Assembly (NCBI GenBank): GCA_035295745.1
Contig: DATGIL010000106.1
Coordinates: 1 to 64,000, forward strand
Length of the DNA: 64,000 bases
Direction of reading: 5' to 3'
From: JAIQFL01 sp035295745
GTDB taxonomy: Bacteria; Acidobacteriota; Terriglobia; Bryobacterales; Bryobacteraceae
The translations under genes and the position numbers were made by a program. Below the pieces are notes generated by a model. That model ran no database searches, was not told where the DNA came from, and saw only the letters and a program-made list of their open reading frames with translations. Shown piece after piece: positions 43,618 to 52,002 of the stretch (the first letter of the stretch is position 1; each line of letters begins with the position of its first letter).

Positions 43618-44148
43618 ATGCCGCGCTATGCTCTTCTAATGGGCGACGCCCGTTACCCACCGTCAATTAAGATCCGTCCCGCTGTTCCCCACGATGCTGA
43701 CGGCATCGCACTCACATCTCTCGAAAGCGCTGAATATCATTCCCAGCTTGATCCGGACCGCTACTTAATACCCGCAGTTGAGACGATATCAGCGCGCTAC
43801 CGAGAGGGTCGGCAACACCAGTCGGATGCGGGCAGCGAGGCGTTGACCCTGGTCGCAGAACTCGGCGATGAAATCGTGGGATTCATAGACGCCCGCCTCG
43901 AATAGTCGCCGGATGTGATGCACCGGGAGATGATCTATTGCCATATCGCCGAGATCGCGGTGCGCAGCGGGCACCGGAATCACGGCATCGGTGGACGCCT
44001 ACTCCGAGCGGCGGAGGATTGGGGTCGCGGGCTGGGAGCGGAGATCGCATCATTGGAATATCACGCCGCAAACGCGCGTGCGAATTCGTTCTACCAGGAG
44101 CGGATGGACTATCACCCGGCATCCATCACCGTCATTAAACGGCTCTAG
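43618..44148 (+). pseudogene. GNAT acetyltransferase interrupted by an in-frame amber codon
   Basis: Two open stretches, 43618-43902 and 43906-44148, are in the same frame and separated only by TAG at 43903-43905. Joined they make one GNAT protein of about 177 residues: IRPAVPHDADGIA at the start, LVAELGDEIVGFIDARLE before the stop, then HIAEIAVRSGHRNHGIGGRL, which carries the acetyl-CoA loop, and ANSFYQERMDY at the end. The likely ancestral codon is CAG (Gln). Either the gene is newly inactivated, the stop is read through, or a sequencing error is present. The ATG at 43618 has AAGGAG only 1 nt away, and 43639 is an alternative start. Confidence 0.78.
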
Positions 44149-44194
44149 AGAGGCATCCCACATTAACGGATTTGCCCCGTCGAAGTGTGCGGTT

Positions 44195-47100
44195 TTAGAA
44201 AACCAGGCGGCCGCCGATCTGGAAACTGCGGGAGCGGTTCGACTGTCCGGTAATCAGGCCAAAAGCCGAGTTGGTGGGCGCCAGGTTCGGGAATTGGAAC
44301 GTGGGCCGGTTCATCACGTTGAAGCACTCAAAGCGAAGCTGGAAATATTCGTTTCGTGCTTCCGAAATGTCAAAGCGCTTCAACAGAGACGTATTCAGCT
44401 CGTTGGCGCCATCTCCCCGCAAGCTGGAGAAGGTAGTCGAGAAGGTGCGGACGTGATAGGCGAACTGGTCGGCAGTCTTGGTGTCGAAAGCATTGACATT
44501 GAACGCCACGCCGTTGGTCTGGCGGGCATCGAAGTTGAGGGGCGCACCAAAGTACACCAGATCGCCAATGGTCGTCGAACTGGTCCCCATGAAGGTGAAG
44601 GGCTGCCCGCTCTGCTTCACGTAGATGGCATTCATATTCCATCCACCTACGAAGAGGTTGGCCAATCTTGAGTGAACTGCCAGGCGCTGGCCGCGGCCGA
44701 AGGGAAGTTGATACGTGAGGGCTAACGTGCCGCGATGGGTATGGTCGAATACGCCGATGCGCTTTTCGGGCTCTGGGTCGGTGTCGTTGAGCCAGCTATC
44801 CCGTTCCATCAGCTTCGAAAAGACGTAATTGCCTGTGAGCGTCAGACCTTTGGAGAAGCGGCGTTGGAGCCGCACATTCAAGCTGTGGAAGTAGGAACTG
44901 CCGACGTTCAGGTTCTGCTCCAGAACTCCGCCGCTGCCGCTGAATCCACCGCTGGTATAACCGAGCGGAAACTCGGGATAGAAGGAGAGCAACTGCGCCA
45001 CGGTGGTCTTTGCTCCCACCGCAATACCGGGTTCCAGGCCGCCAAACGGGCTCACGACCGACGCGGTCATCGCCGAGTTCACCGCCGCGTCGCGAACCGG
45101 CAGGGTGCTCAGATACTGCCGGGGAATGCCGTTCAGCTGCGTCAGATTGATGGGTGTGTGTACCGAGTGGTTTCCGATGTATGCCACCTCCAGCACCATA
45201 TTCGGCGACAGACTGTGTTGGAATCCCAGGTTCCAGCGCACTGAGTAGGGACTCTTCATCTTCGGATTTAGGAACGAAACCGCCTGGTTCAGGAAGGTGG
45301 TCGCTCCGACTCCGCTCGCGTTCGGCTGAAGGATTGCGCCTCCCGGGAAAGGATCGCTGAAGGTGGCGGGTCCAGGCGACAAATAGTTGTTGCTCGTTAC
45401 CGTCATTGTGGTTTCCTGGCTGAAACCTTCCTGATCGAGGATCGGAGTCGAAGAGTAGTTTCCGTTTTGTGCCAGGTAAGCCATCGTGGTTGGGGCGACG
45501 AACATGCCGAAACTGCTGCGAATTACCGTGTTGCCATGAAACGCGTCAGGCGTCCAAGCGACGCCGATGCGCGGACTCAGCAGGTGCGACGTGTTCTGGT
45601 ATGCGGCGCTATTCTGGCCGGGCTGGTATTGCAGTCCGCCAGGGACCTGGAAGCTGCCGACGGGAATCTGGGCAATCGGACTCTGATTGTAGTTGGCGAT
45701 CGCCTGCGGAGCGATCGGATTCGGCACGCCGAAATTCCAGCCGGTTTCGGTGCGTCCCCACTTTTCGTGATACGGGCCATCGTGGTCGAAGCGCAGGCCC
45801 AGATTCAGGGTGAGGTTCCGCTTGACACGAAAATCATCCTGCACGAATCCGGAAACGAAATACGAATACCAGGAGCCGAAAGTGTTGATGTCGTAGAAAC
45901 CCTGGTCCGGCAATCCGTAGAGGAATTGCGCCATATCCTGGCCCATTGCCACCGTCGTGGAGGCGGTGCTGGACGCCCGAACCCAACTGTTGCTGCCGAA
46001 ATTGAAGCCTCCTGCCGATTCGGCATAACTGATGGTACTGATCCGCGATTGCCGGGCGTCCGCACCAAATTTGAGGGTGTGGTTCCCTTTGATAGTGGTC
46101 CAGGTGCCTGCGAGTTGAGCGGTTTGGGAAGGCTTTTTGGCGTCCTGATTGAAGCCGAGGCTCTGGAACGCCGTGCTGGTGCTGAAATAAACGTACGGCA
46201 ACGCCAGATGGTCGGAGTTGCTCGACATGTACGAGGGAAATCCGAATGAAGTCGGATCGAAGCCGATGCTCGGGTCCGAGGCGCCTTCCCGGATATATGT
46301 CAAGTTGGCCCGCAAGTTGAGAATGTTGTGGGCGTTGACTGTGTACACCTCGTCCAGACTGCCGCCCCAGTTCTCGCGGTCGGTGATGGTGCCGCTCGAA
46401 ATGTTCTGGAAGTAGTCGTTCTTCTTGGCGAACAGCGCAACGTGGTGGATGTCGAATGACAGGCGGCTCTTATCCGACATGTTGTAGTCGATTCGCCCCA
46501 TTTGGTTGTTGGCATTGTTGGTGGATGGAGCGGTGGTGCCGTAGTTGTCATACCCGTCAGGCCGCGACGTCGTATTGAAGCCGGTAACATTCGGGTCCGG
46601 ATAGAACTTCAGATAGTTCAGCGTGATTGGGTTGATCCGGCTGGCTGGAATCACGTTGCCGGGCAGCGGAGTGCGCACCACATTCGTTCCGTTGAGGACG
46701 CCGCTGTATGGATCGTAGAGCTGGGTGCCATCCGCGGACAGGATTTGCGAGAAGTCGCCCTTCTTTTCCGCGGCGGTGGGAACGCTGATGAAGCTGGTGT
46801 TGGGTGCGCTGTTGGCATCGTTCTCCCAGGCGAAGAACCAGAAGATCCGGTTCTTTCCGTTGATCACCTTGGGAATGTACACCGGGCCGCCCGCGGTCAG
46901 ACCGTATTGGTTGAAGTGCGTTACGGGATTGCCCAAACCATTGCGGTTATTGAAGAAGTTGTTGGCGGTGAGGTTGGAGGGCTGGTTGAACTCGAACAGC
47001 GATCCACGGACCTCATTCGTGCCCGACTTCAGGATCTGATTGATCGTGCCGCCGCGCGTGTGTCCAAAACCGGCGTCGGTATCGAGCACCTTGACCCGGA

Positions 47101-47758
47101 CCTCCAAGACGGCATCTTGCGGCGCGCTGTAGGCGGAACGCAGGTCCCAGGTCGCGTTCGAGCCGCCGTTCAAAAGCATTTCACTCGACTGCGTAGGTGT
47201 CCCACCGAGGCTGAAGTTGTTGGTGGAGTCGTACGGCTGCACCACCGGATTCGGGTTGTTGAAGGCGCCCATGATCACGCCCATCGACAACTGCGCGAGC
47301 GACATCGCCGATCGGCCGTTGACCGGCAGATCCTCCACCTGTTTGGTAGTAATCGCCTGGCCCATGGACGCGTTTTCGCTGTTGATGAGCGACGCATCCG
47401 CCGTTACTTCAATCGCCTGGGCGGTGTCGCCAACTTCGAGGCGGACGTCAATCACAGGATGGTCGCCGGCTCCTACATGAACCCCTTTGCGTACGGCTTC
47501 TTTGAAGCCCGCGGTCTGGATGACGATGTCATACTCGCCGGCTGGAAGAAATGGCGCCACATATTGTCCGGCTGCATCAGCCTCGGCGGCGATCTTCGTC
47601 CCGGTGTGGGTCTCGGTGACGGTCACCTTAGCCCCCGGTATCACTGAACCGGTCGGGTCGGTGACTACCCCACTGATGGTGCCCCGAAATTCCTGAGCGA
47701 ACAGTCCAATAGGGCAGCTCAAAACGACTGCAGCAATAACGATCAAAGAGCGCTTCAT
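44195..47758 (-). CDS. Oar-like TonB-dependent outer-membrane receptor
   Basis: 1187 residues with a signal peptide (SLIVIAAVVLSCPIGLFAQ). Residues about 25-110 form the carboxypeptidase-regulatory domain (ISGVVTDPTGSVIPGAKVTV), then VEDLPVNGRSAMSLAQL, the plug, and the barrel closing with FQIGGRLVF. A GGAGAG site precedes the ATG. The rhamnogalacturonan acetylesterase gene lies 16 bp upstream on the same strand, so the receptor is the second gene of that operon and is a fair candidate for uptake of pectin fragments. This is inferred from position only. Confidence 0.9.
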   Translation of the reverse strand: MKRSLIVIAAVVLSCPIGLFAQEFRGTISGVVTDPTGSVIPGAKVTVTETHTGTKIAAEADAAGQYVAPFLPAGEYDIVIQTAGFKEAVRKGVHVGAGDHPVIDVRLEVGDTAQAIEVTADASLINSENASMGQAITTKQVEDLPVNGRSAMSLAQLSMGVIMGAFNNPNPVVQPYDSTNNFSLGGTPTQSSEMLLNGGSNATWDLRSAYSAPQDAVLEVRVKVLDTDAGFGHTRGGTINQILKSGTNEVRGSLFEFNQPSNLTANNFFNNRNGLGNPVTHFNQYGLTAGGPVYIPKVINGKNRIFWFFAWENDANSAPNTSFISVPTAAEKKGDFSQILSADGTQLYDPYSGVLNGTNVVRTPLPGNVIPASRINPITLNYLKFYPDPNVTGFNTTSRPDGYDNYGTTAPSTNNANNQMGRIDYNMSDKSRLSFDIHHVALFAKKNDYFQNISSGTITDRENWGGSLDEVYTVNAHNILNLRANLTYIREGASDPSIGFDPTSFGFPSYMSSNSDHLALPYVYFSTSTAFQSLGFNQDAKKPSQTAQLAGTWTTIKGNHTLKFGADARQSRISTISYAESAGGFNFGSNSWVRASSTASTTVAMGQDMAQFLYGLPDQGFYDINTFGSWYSYFVSGFVQDDFRVKRNLTLNLGLRFDHDGPYHEKWGRTETGWNFGVPNPIAPQAIANYNQSPIAQIPVGSFQVPGGLQYQPGQNSAAYQNTSHLLSPRIGVAWTPDAFHGNTVIRSSFGMFVAPTTMAYLAQNGNYSSTPILDQEGFSQETTMTVTSNNYLSPGPATFSDPFPGGAILQPNASGVGATTFLNQAVSFLNPKMKSPYSVRWNLGFQHSLSPNMVLEVAYIGNHSVHTPINLTQLNGIPRQYLSTLPVRDAAVNSAMTASVVSPFGGLEPGIAVGAKTTVAQLLSFYPEFPLGYTSGGFSGSGGVLEQNLNVGSSYFHSLNVRLQRRFSKGLTLTGNYVFSKLMERDSWLNDTDPEPEKRIGVFDHTHRGTLALTYQLPFGRGQRLAVHSRLANLFVGGWNMNAIYVKQSGQPFTFMGTSSTTIGDLVYFGAPLNFDARQTNGVAFNVNAFDTKTADQFAYHVRTFSTTFSSLRGDGANELNTSLLKRFDISEARNEYFQLRFECFNVMNRPTFQFPNLAPTNSAFGLITGQSNRSRSFQIGGRLVF

Positions 47759-47774
47759 GATCTTCTCTCCAGTA

Positions 47775-48497
47775 CTATCGGCGGCCTGGCGTCACGACTT
47801 TAGAGGCAAGCACGCTTTCCAGCCGGACCAACTCCCGGGCGGCCATGGCGCCGATTTCCTGGCGCCCTTTAGGACCTAAATGGGTATGGTCTGGTTTTCC
47901 GTCTTTATCTACAGCGTCGATCTCCTCACAACCCCTAGGCCCCAGCTCTTCCGCTTGCTCTTTCGTGAAGCTGTAGAGGTCGATGAGAGGAACTCTCTTC
48001 TCGGCGGCCAACGCGCGAACCTGCTCGACGTAAGGGGATAGAGAATCGACCACGATCTGCCCTTCCGGCGTGAAGTTGCGCCGTACAATCGACGTCACCA
48101 GGATCGGCTGGGCGCCAACGGAACGCGCTTCCTCGAGGTAGCGAGACAGGTTCTGGCGGTAAGTGGTCTTGGCGTCAGTTTCGCGGTCGGCGCCCTTACC
48201 GGGGACATCGTTGTGACCGAACTGAATGAGGATGAAGTCTGGTTTCGCGGCCAATGCCGGCGCCCACAGACCTTCATCTCGAAAGCTCTTGGAGCTTCGG
48301 CCGTTCTTCGCCAAGTTGATGATTTCGACTCCCGGGCCGAACGAAGCTTTGAAACCGGGACCCCAACCGCCTTCGTCATTCACGGTGGAATCTCCCACCA
48401 ACACGATCTTCATGGGCCTGTCTTCAGCCGGAGACGGCAGGCATACGGATACCAGAAGAACGGAGGCGGCTAACAATAACCGCAGTTTTCGAAACAT
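47775..48497 (-). CDS. Secreted rhamnogalacturonan acetylesterase-like SGNH hydrolase (CE12)
   Basis: 240 residues with a signal peptide (LLLAASVLLVSVCLPSPA). SGNH/GDSL blocks are all present: nucleophile Ser37 in LVGDSTVND, Gly in NLAKNGRSS, Asn in FGHNDVPG near 95, and the Asp-His pair in DHTHLGPKG near 205. The GDST/HND pattern is that of carbohydrate esterase family 12, which removes acetyl groups from rhamnogalacturonan I in pectin. It is the first gene of an operon with the third TonB-like receptor and is divergent from the regulator candidate by 89 bp. Confidence 0.85.
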   Translation of the reverse strand: MFRKLRLLLAASVLLVSVCLPSPAEDRPMKIVLVGDSTVNDEGGWGPGFKASFGPGVEIINLAKNGRSSKSFRDEGLWAPALAAKPDFILIQFGHNDVPGKGADRETDAKTTYRQNLSRYLEEARSVGAQPILVTSIVRRNFTPEGQIVVDSLSPYVEQVRALAAEKRVPLIDLYSFTKEQAEELGPRGCEEIDAVDKDGKPDHTHLGPKGRQEIGAMAARELVRLESVLASKVVTPGRR

Positions 48498-48568
48498 AGG
48501 CGTCTAAAGAACCGAATAGTAAGGGCGTGCGCCCGGCCCTGTCTAGGCCGTCGACATGCCAGAGAACG

Positions 48569-48574
48569 TATAAT
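48569..48574 (+). promoter_or_regulatory. -10 box TATAAT
   Basis: A consensus TATAAT 12 nt before the TTG at 48587. No -35 box at the usual spacing is evident. Transcription would begin only a few bases before that TTG. Confidence 0.4.
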
Positions 48575-48586
48575 CGCCCCTAACCC

Positions 48587-50008
48587 TTGTCGAATCAGCT
48601 TAATGGAAGGCGAACGGCCGGTCGGTCGAGTCCCCGTACTCTACGTTGCCGTGTGTTAGAATTGCCAAACGTATCGGGGGTCATCGCCAAGTTGAAAAGC
48701 CAGATCCCTCCTGTAGACCCATCCGCCGGGGCCAGCCGTCTCTCGCCGGCAGAGGCAAGTTCTGTCCGGCTGCAGCTTGGCCGGCTGTTGGCCAGCCCGC
48801 AGTTTCGCACCAGCAAACGGTCCCAAGCTCTGTTGACTCACGTCACCGAGGCCTGTCTGGAAGGCGAGTTTGAGCGGGTACGGGAACGGATAATCGGATC
48901 CGAGGTCTTTGGGCGTGACCCAGGTTACGACACCAATCAGGACTCGGTGGTCCGAACTACTGCGGCAGAGGTCCGTAAGCGTCTGGCGCAATATTATCTG
49001 GAGCCGGAACACGAGCACGAGATCCGGTTTCTGCTGACGCCGGGCTCGTACGTGCCGGAGTTTCGGCTACCGGTTGTGCCACCGCCTCTGTCCGCCGTGC
49101 AGCTGCCGGCTGCCCGCGAACCAGTTGTGGACGCTCTGCCAGCCGTGGTCCCGCAAACCGTTGTGATGCAAAGACCCAGGCGCTGGCTGATCCCTTGCAC
49201 AGCTCTTGCCGTGTTGGCCGCCGCCTCATCCCTCTGGTTATCGCTGCATCCACACCCAAACGAACTCGATGCTTTCTGGAAGCCGCTGATCGACGACCGC
49301 GCCGATGTGGTGGTTTGCATCGAGCAGCCGTTGCGGATCTACACCTTCGACGGCCCTCGTGTAGACGATTTAAACGGACAGATGGTGGGAACCTCCTCAG
49401 ATCCTCCTGCTCCGGAGGGCAAATTGAAAGACACCCAGATCAAGTTGTCGGAATTGAAAACAATCGGCAGCCGATATTTCTCGTTGGGAGACGCCCTGGC
49501 ATCGATCCGCATCGCTGAGTTGCTGGCCCGCAAGGGCAAGGCGTTTCAGGTGTTAGGCGATCGGGTAACGTCTTTCCACGACTTGCGGGGCCGGCCGGCG
49601 GTGTTGATCGGCGAGTTCAATAATCTGTGGACGAATGGATTGATCCGCGGCCTGCGCTATTACCTCGAGAAGAACGTCGAGAATCACACCTACGACGTGC
49701 GGGACCGGCAGAATGGCGGCAAAGTGATCGCGTCGGTGACGCGTTCGGTTACGCGGCCGTCGGAGTATGCCATCGTAAGCAGGGTTTTCGATCCATCCAC
49801 GGAGAAGACGGTGATCGCGATTGCTGGGATGACCTATGCGGGTAATGGTGCCGTCGGCGACTTCCTGACAAGCGCGGCGTACATGCACGACGCCTTCGGG
49901 ATGGCGCCAGCCGGATGGTCTCGCAAGAGCATCCAGGTGGTTTTGGAGACTACATTTGTGGGCGGAACCGCCGGGCCTCCCAAAGTGATCGCGACCCACT
50001 TCTGGTAG
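48587..50008 (+). CDS. Single-pass membrane protein with cytoplasmic regulator-like domain
   Basis: 473 residues if begun at the TTG at 48587; GTG 48650 or TTG 48659 are later options. Residues about 55-150 contain SEVFGRDPGYDTNQDSVVR, TTAAEVRKRLAQYY and LLTPGSYVPEF, a domain known from large proteobacterial and acidobacterial proteins that combine it with TPR or signalling parts; I recall no proven function. A proline-rich linker and a membrane helix (WLIPCTALAVLAAASSLWL) near residue 205 follow, then about 250 residues expected outside the cytoplasm. That layout resembles ToxR-type one-component regulators. The pectin genes around it make it a candidate sensor for them. Confidence 0.62.
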   Translation: MSNQLNGRRTAGRSSPRTLRCRVLELPNVSGVIAKLKSQIPPVDPSAGASRLSPAEASSVRLQLGRLLASPQFRTSKRSQALLTHVTEACLEGEFERVRERIIGSEVFGRDPGYDTNQDSVVRTTAAEVRKRLAQYYLEPEHEHEIRFLLTPGSYVPEFRLPVVPPPLSAVQLPAAREPVVDALPAVVPQTVVMQRPRRWLIPCTALAVLAAASSLWLSLHPHPNELDAFWKPLIDDRADVVVCIEQPLRIYTFDGPRVDDLNGQMVGTSSDPPAPEGKLKDTQIKLSELKTIGSRYFSLGDALASIRIAELLARKGKAFQVLGDRVTSFHDLRGRPAVLIGEFNNLWTNGLIRGLRYYLEKNVENHTYDVRDRQNGGKVIASVTRSVTRPSEYAIVSRVFDPSTEKTVIAIAGMTYAGNGAVGDFLTSAAYMHDAFGMAPAGWSRKSIQVVLETTFVGGTAGPPKVIATHFW

Positions 50009-50031
50009 GCCTTCGGGGCTTCCAATCGGTT

Positions 50032-51981
50032 TCACTTCAGGCCTAAGACACTCCGGACGACGGGAAGCACACTGACCGGCCTGCGGCCTTCGGGGAAAGA
50101 CAGCTGCGCTGTGGCGTCCTGGAAAGTGCGGAAGTCCCGCGTTTTCAAGAGGCCAACGATACCCGACTGGGTGTTGGTGTAGTACACCCAGACTTCGTGT
50201 CCGGATTGGATGGGTACCGGGAAGCCGGTGAATTTCGCGGTAAAAGCGTCGGAAGACATGCCCCACGGGCCAAACGGGGTGCTCGACACGCTGCTCCGTA
50301 AGTTCAGCATCGGCCAGGTGTTGTCGTTGTGCACCAGCAGGTAGCGGCCGCGATCTTCGAGAATAATCCCGTCGCGAACGCTGTAGTTCGGGTCGAACAG
50401 CAGTTCCGGTTCCGAATAAGCGGCGAAATCGCGAGTGGTGACGTACCAGAGCCTTGGATTGTCTTCGACCTCCTCCTGGAACGACTGGATCAAGTTCTTT
50501 GCCATGGTGCAGGCCCAAGTGATCACGTAGCGGCGGCTCACCTCGTCGTAGAAGAGGTTGGGGGATACGAGATCGAGCGCTTCCGGCTTCGGCGCGAGTG
50601 GGATAAAAACTGGCTCCGACCAGTGCGCGAGGTCCTTGGAGGTTGCGTGCCCGATGCCCTTGTCGCCCCTGGCAGCAGTCGCCCAAACCATGTGGAATGT
50701 GCCGTCGGGAACCTCGATCAGCCGGGGATCGAGCATCTGCTTCTGGCCTAACGTGGGCTCGGGAAGGGGTAGAGAGAGCGTGGTCCATTTGTTGCCGTCG
50801 GCGGAGTATGCCAGGGCTGGCGAACCGCTGTCCTTGGCGTTGACCGTGGTTGCGAGCCACACGGTGTCGCGTGCCATCACGGCTCTGGAGGCGGCGGTAT
50901 CCTTCGCGACCGAAATGACGAAACGCACTGTCCCGGTTTTCGGGTTCCAGCCGTCGAGCCCCGCCAGAACGTTCTCAATCGTGAGTTCCCGCGCCTCAGC
51001 GTCGGTCAGCCGGTGCGCCCAAGAACCAACCGTTGCAGCGGGACGCCCTTCCGTCGTCACGGTCAACGGCACGGCGGACCTTTCGCCCGATTTCGCCTCG
51101 GTGGGGGTCGACTGAAGCGTCGGTGATGGCTTGAATTCGGCACCCGGGCCGGTATTGTGGTACTCGCCGAAGCGCGCCGTCCGTTCCCGTGCGGGGCTGT
51201 TCCAATTGTCCCAGCGGCCGGGCCGGATGGCGTCGGACATCTCCGTATTCATGTAGACCGTGTAGCCGTACGGACGCCACGGACGACCCAGAAAGGTCTG
51301 CACGTTCGGCTCGCCTGTGATGCGGCAGTGGGAGAAGATGTAGCCGTAGTGCTGATCTCTGGGAGTATTGGGAGCCGAAATGTAGCCATTCGCCTTGACG
51401 TGAATCTCGCAGTCCTCAAACCACGCGGTCGAGCCGCCAAAAATGAAGTCGACGGCACCTTCGATGTAGCAGTGTTCGAATAACTGACGGCCTGCCTGTG
51501 CGAGGAGCGTGTCCTGATAGCCGAGGAACCGGCAATTCCGAAACACGCCGCGATCGCTCATGATGGTGAGCGCCAATGCCTGTCCTTGCGCACCGGCGGA
51601 ATTTTCGAAGGTCAGGTTCTCCGCCCTGAAGTCATTCGCCTGTATGAAAACCGTGGGGGTCCCGAAAGTGATCAAGGGCTTGCCGTTGGCGCCGGGCATA
51701 CCGGCGTGGACACCCGCCGTGATCATGGTGGTGCGGGCGTCCTCGCCTTCCAACGTCACGAACGTCTTCTCCGACGGAACCGTGACACGCTCCTGGTAGA
51801 CTCCCGGTTTGATGTGGATTACTACACGAGTTCGGGAATGCGAGGGAGCGGCATCTACGGCTTGCTGCACGGATGAGAACTGCCCGCTTCCGTCCTTCGC
51901 CACCACGATCTGCGCCTCGACGTCGGGGACCGCGAAAGCCATCAGAGCCACAATGGAGGGTAGCGCAGCGGATACTCGCAT
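50032..51981 (-). CDS. Secreted pectinesterase fused to glycosidase-like propeller
   Basis: 649 residues with signal peptide (LPSIVALMAFAVPDVEA). Residues about 24-300 are a right-handed parallel beta-helix of carbohydrate esterase family 8: GSGQFSSVQQAVDAAP, FLGYQDTLLAQ and GAVDFIFGGS with the two catalytic Asp residues, and LGRPWRPYGYTVYMNTE with the catalytic Arg. After a linker (300-340) the C-terminal 300 residues resemble a GH43/GH32 propeller (MLDPRLIEVPDGTFHMVW, SVRDGIILEDRGRYLLV). The first half demethylates pectin; the second may bind or cleave side chains. Its ATG is only 21 bp from the divergent WD40 gene. Confidence 0.87.
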   Translation of the reverse strand: MRVSAALPSIVALMAFAVPDVEAQIVVAKDGSGQFSSVQQAVDAAPSHSRTRVVIHIKPGVYQERVTVPSEKTFVTLEGEDARTTMITAGVHAGMPGANGKPLITFGTPTVFIQANDFRAENLTFENSAGAQGQALALTIMSDRGVFRNCRFLGYQDTLLAQAGRQLFEHCYIEGAVDFIFGGSTAWFEDCEIHVKANGYISAPNTPRDQHYGYIFSHCRITGEPNVQTFLGRPWRPYGYTVYMNTEMSDAIRPGRWDNWNSPARERTARFGEYHNTGPGAEFKPSPTLQSTPTEAKSGERSAVPLTVTTEGRPAATVGSWAHRLTDAEARELTIENVLAGLDGWNPKTGTVRFVISVAKDTAASRAVMARDTVWLATTVNAKDSGSPALAYSADGNKWTTLSLPLPEPTLGQKQMLDPRLIEVPDGTFHMVWATAARGDKGIGHATSKDLAHWSEPVFIPLAPKPEALDLVSPNLFYDEVSRRYVITWACTMAKNLIQSFQEEVEDNPRLWYVTTRDFAAYSEPELLFDPNYSVRDGIILEDRGRYLLVHNDNTWPMLNLRSSVSSTPFGPWGMSSDAFTAKFTGFPVPIQSGHEVWVYYTNTQSGIVGLLKTRDFRTFQDATAQLSFPEGRRPVSVLPVVRSVLGLK

Positions 51982-51989
51982 TTGAAGGC

Positions 51990-51996
51990 TATTATC
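51990..51996. promoter_or_regulatory. Shared -10 region of divergent pair
   Basis: TATTAT (51990-51995) stands 7 nt before the WD40 ATG at 52003, and its complement shifted by one (GATAAT, 51991-51996) stands 9 nt before the pectinesterase ATG at 51981. One near-palindromic box may serve both genes. Confidence 0.4.
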
Positions 51997-52002
51997 TCCC
52001 TA

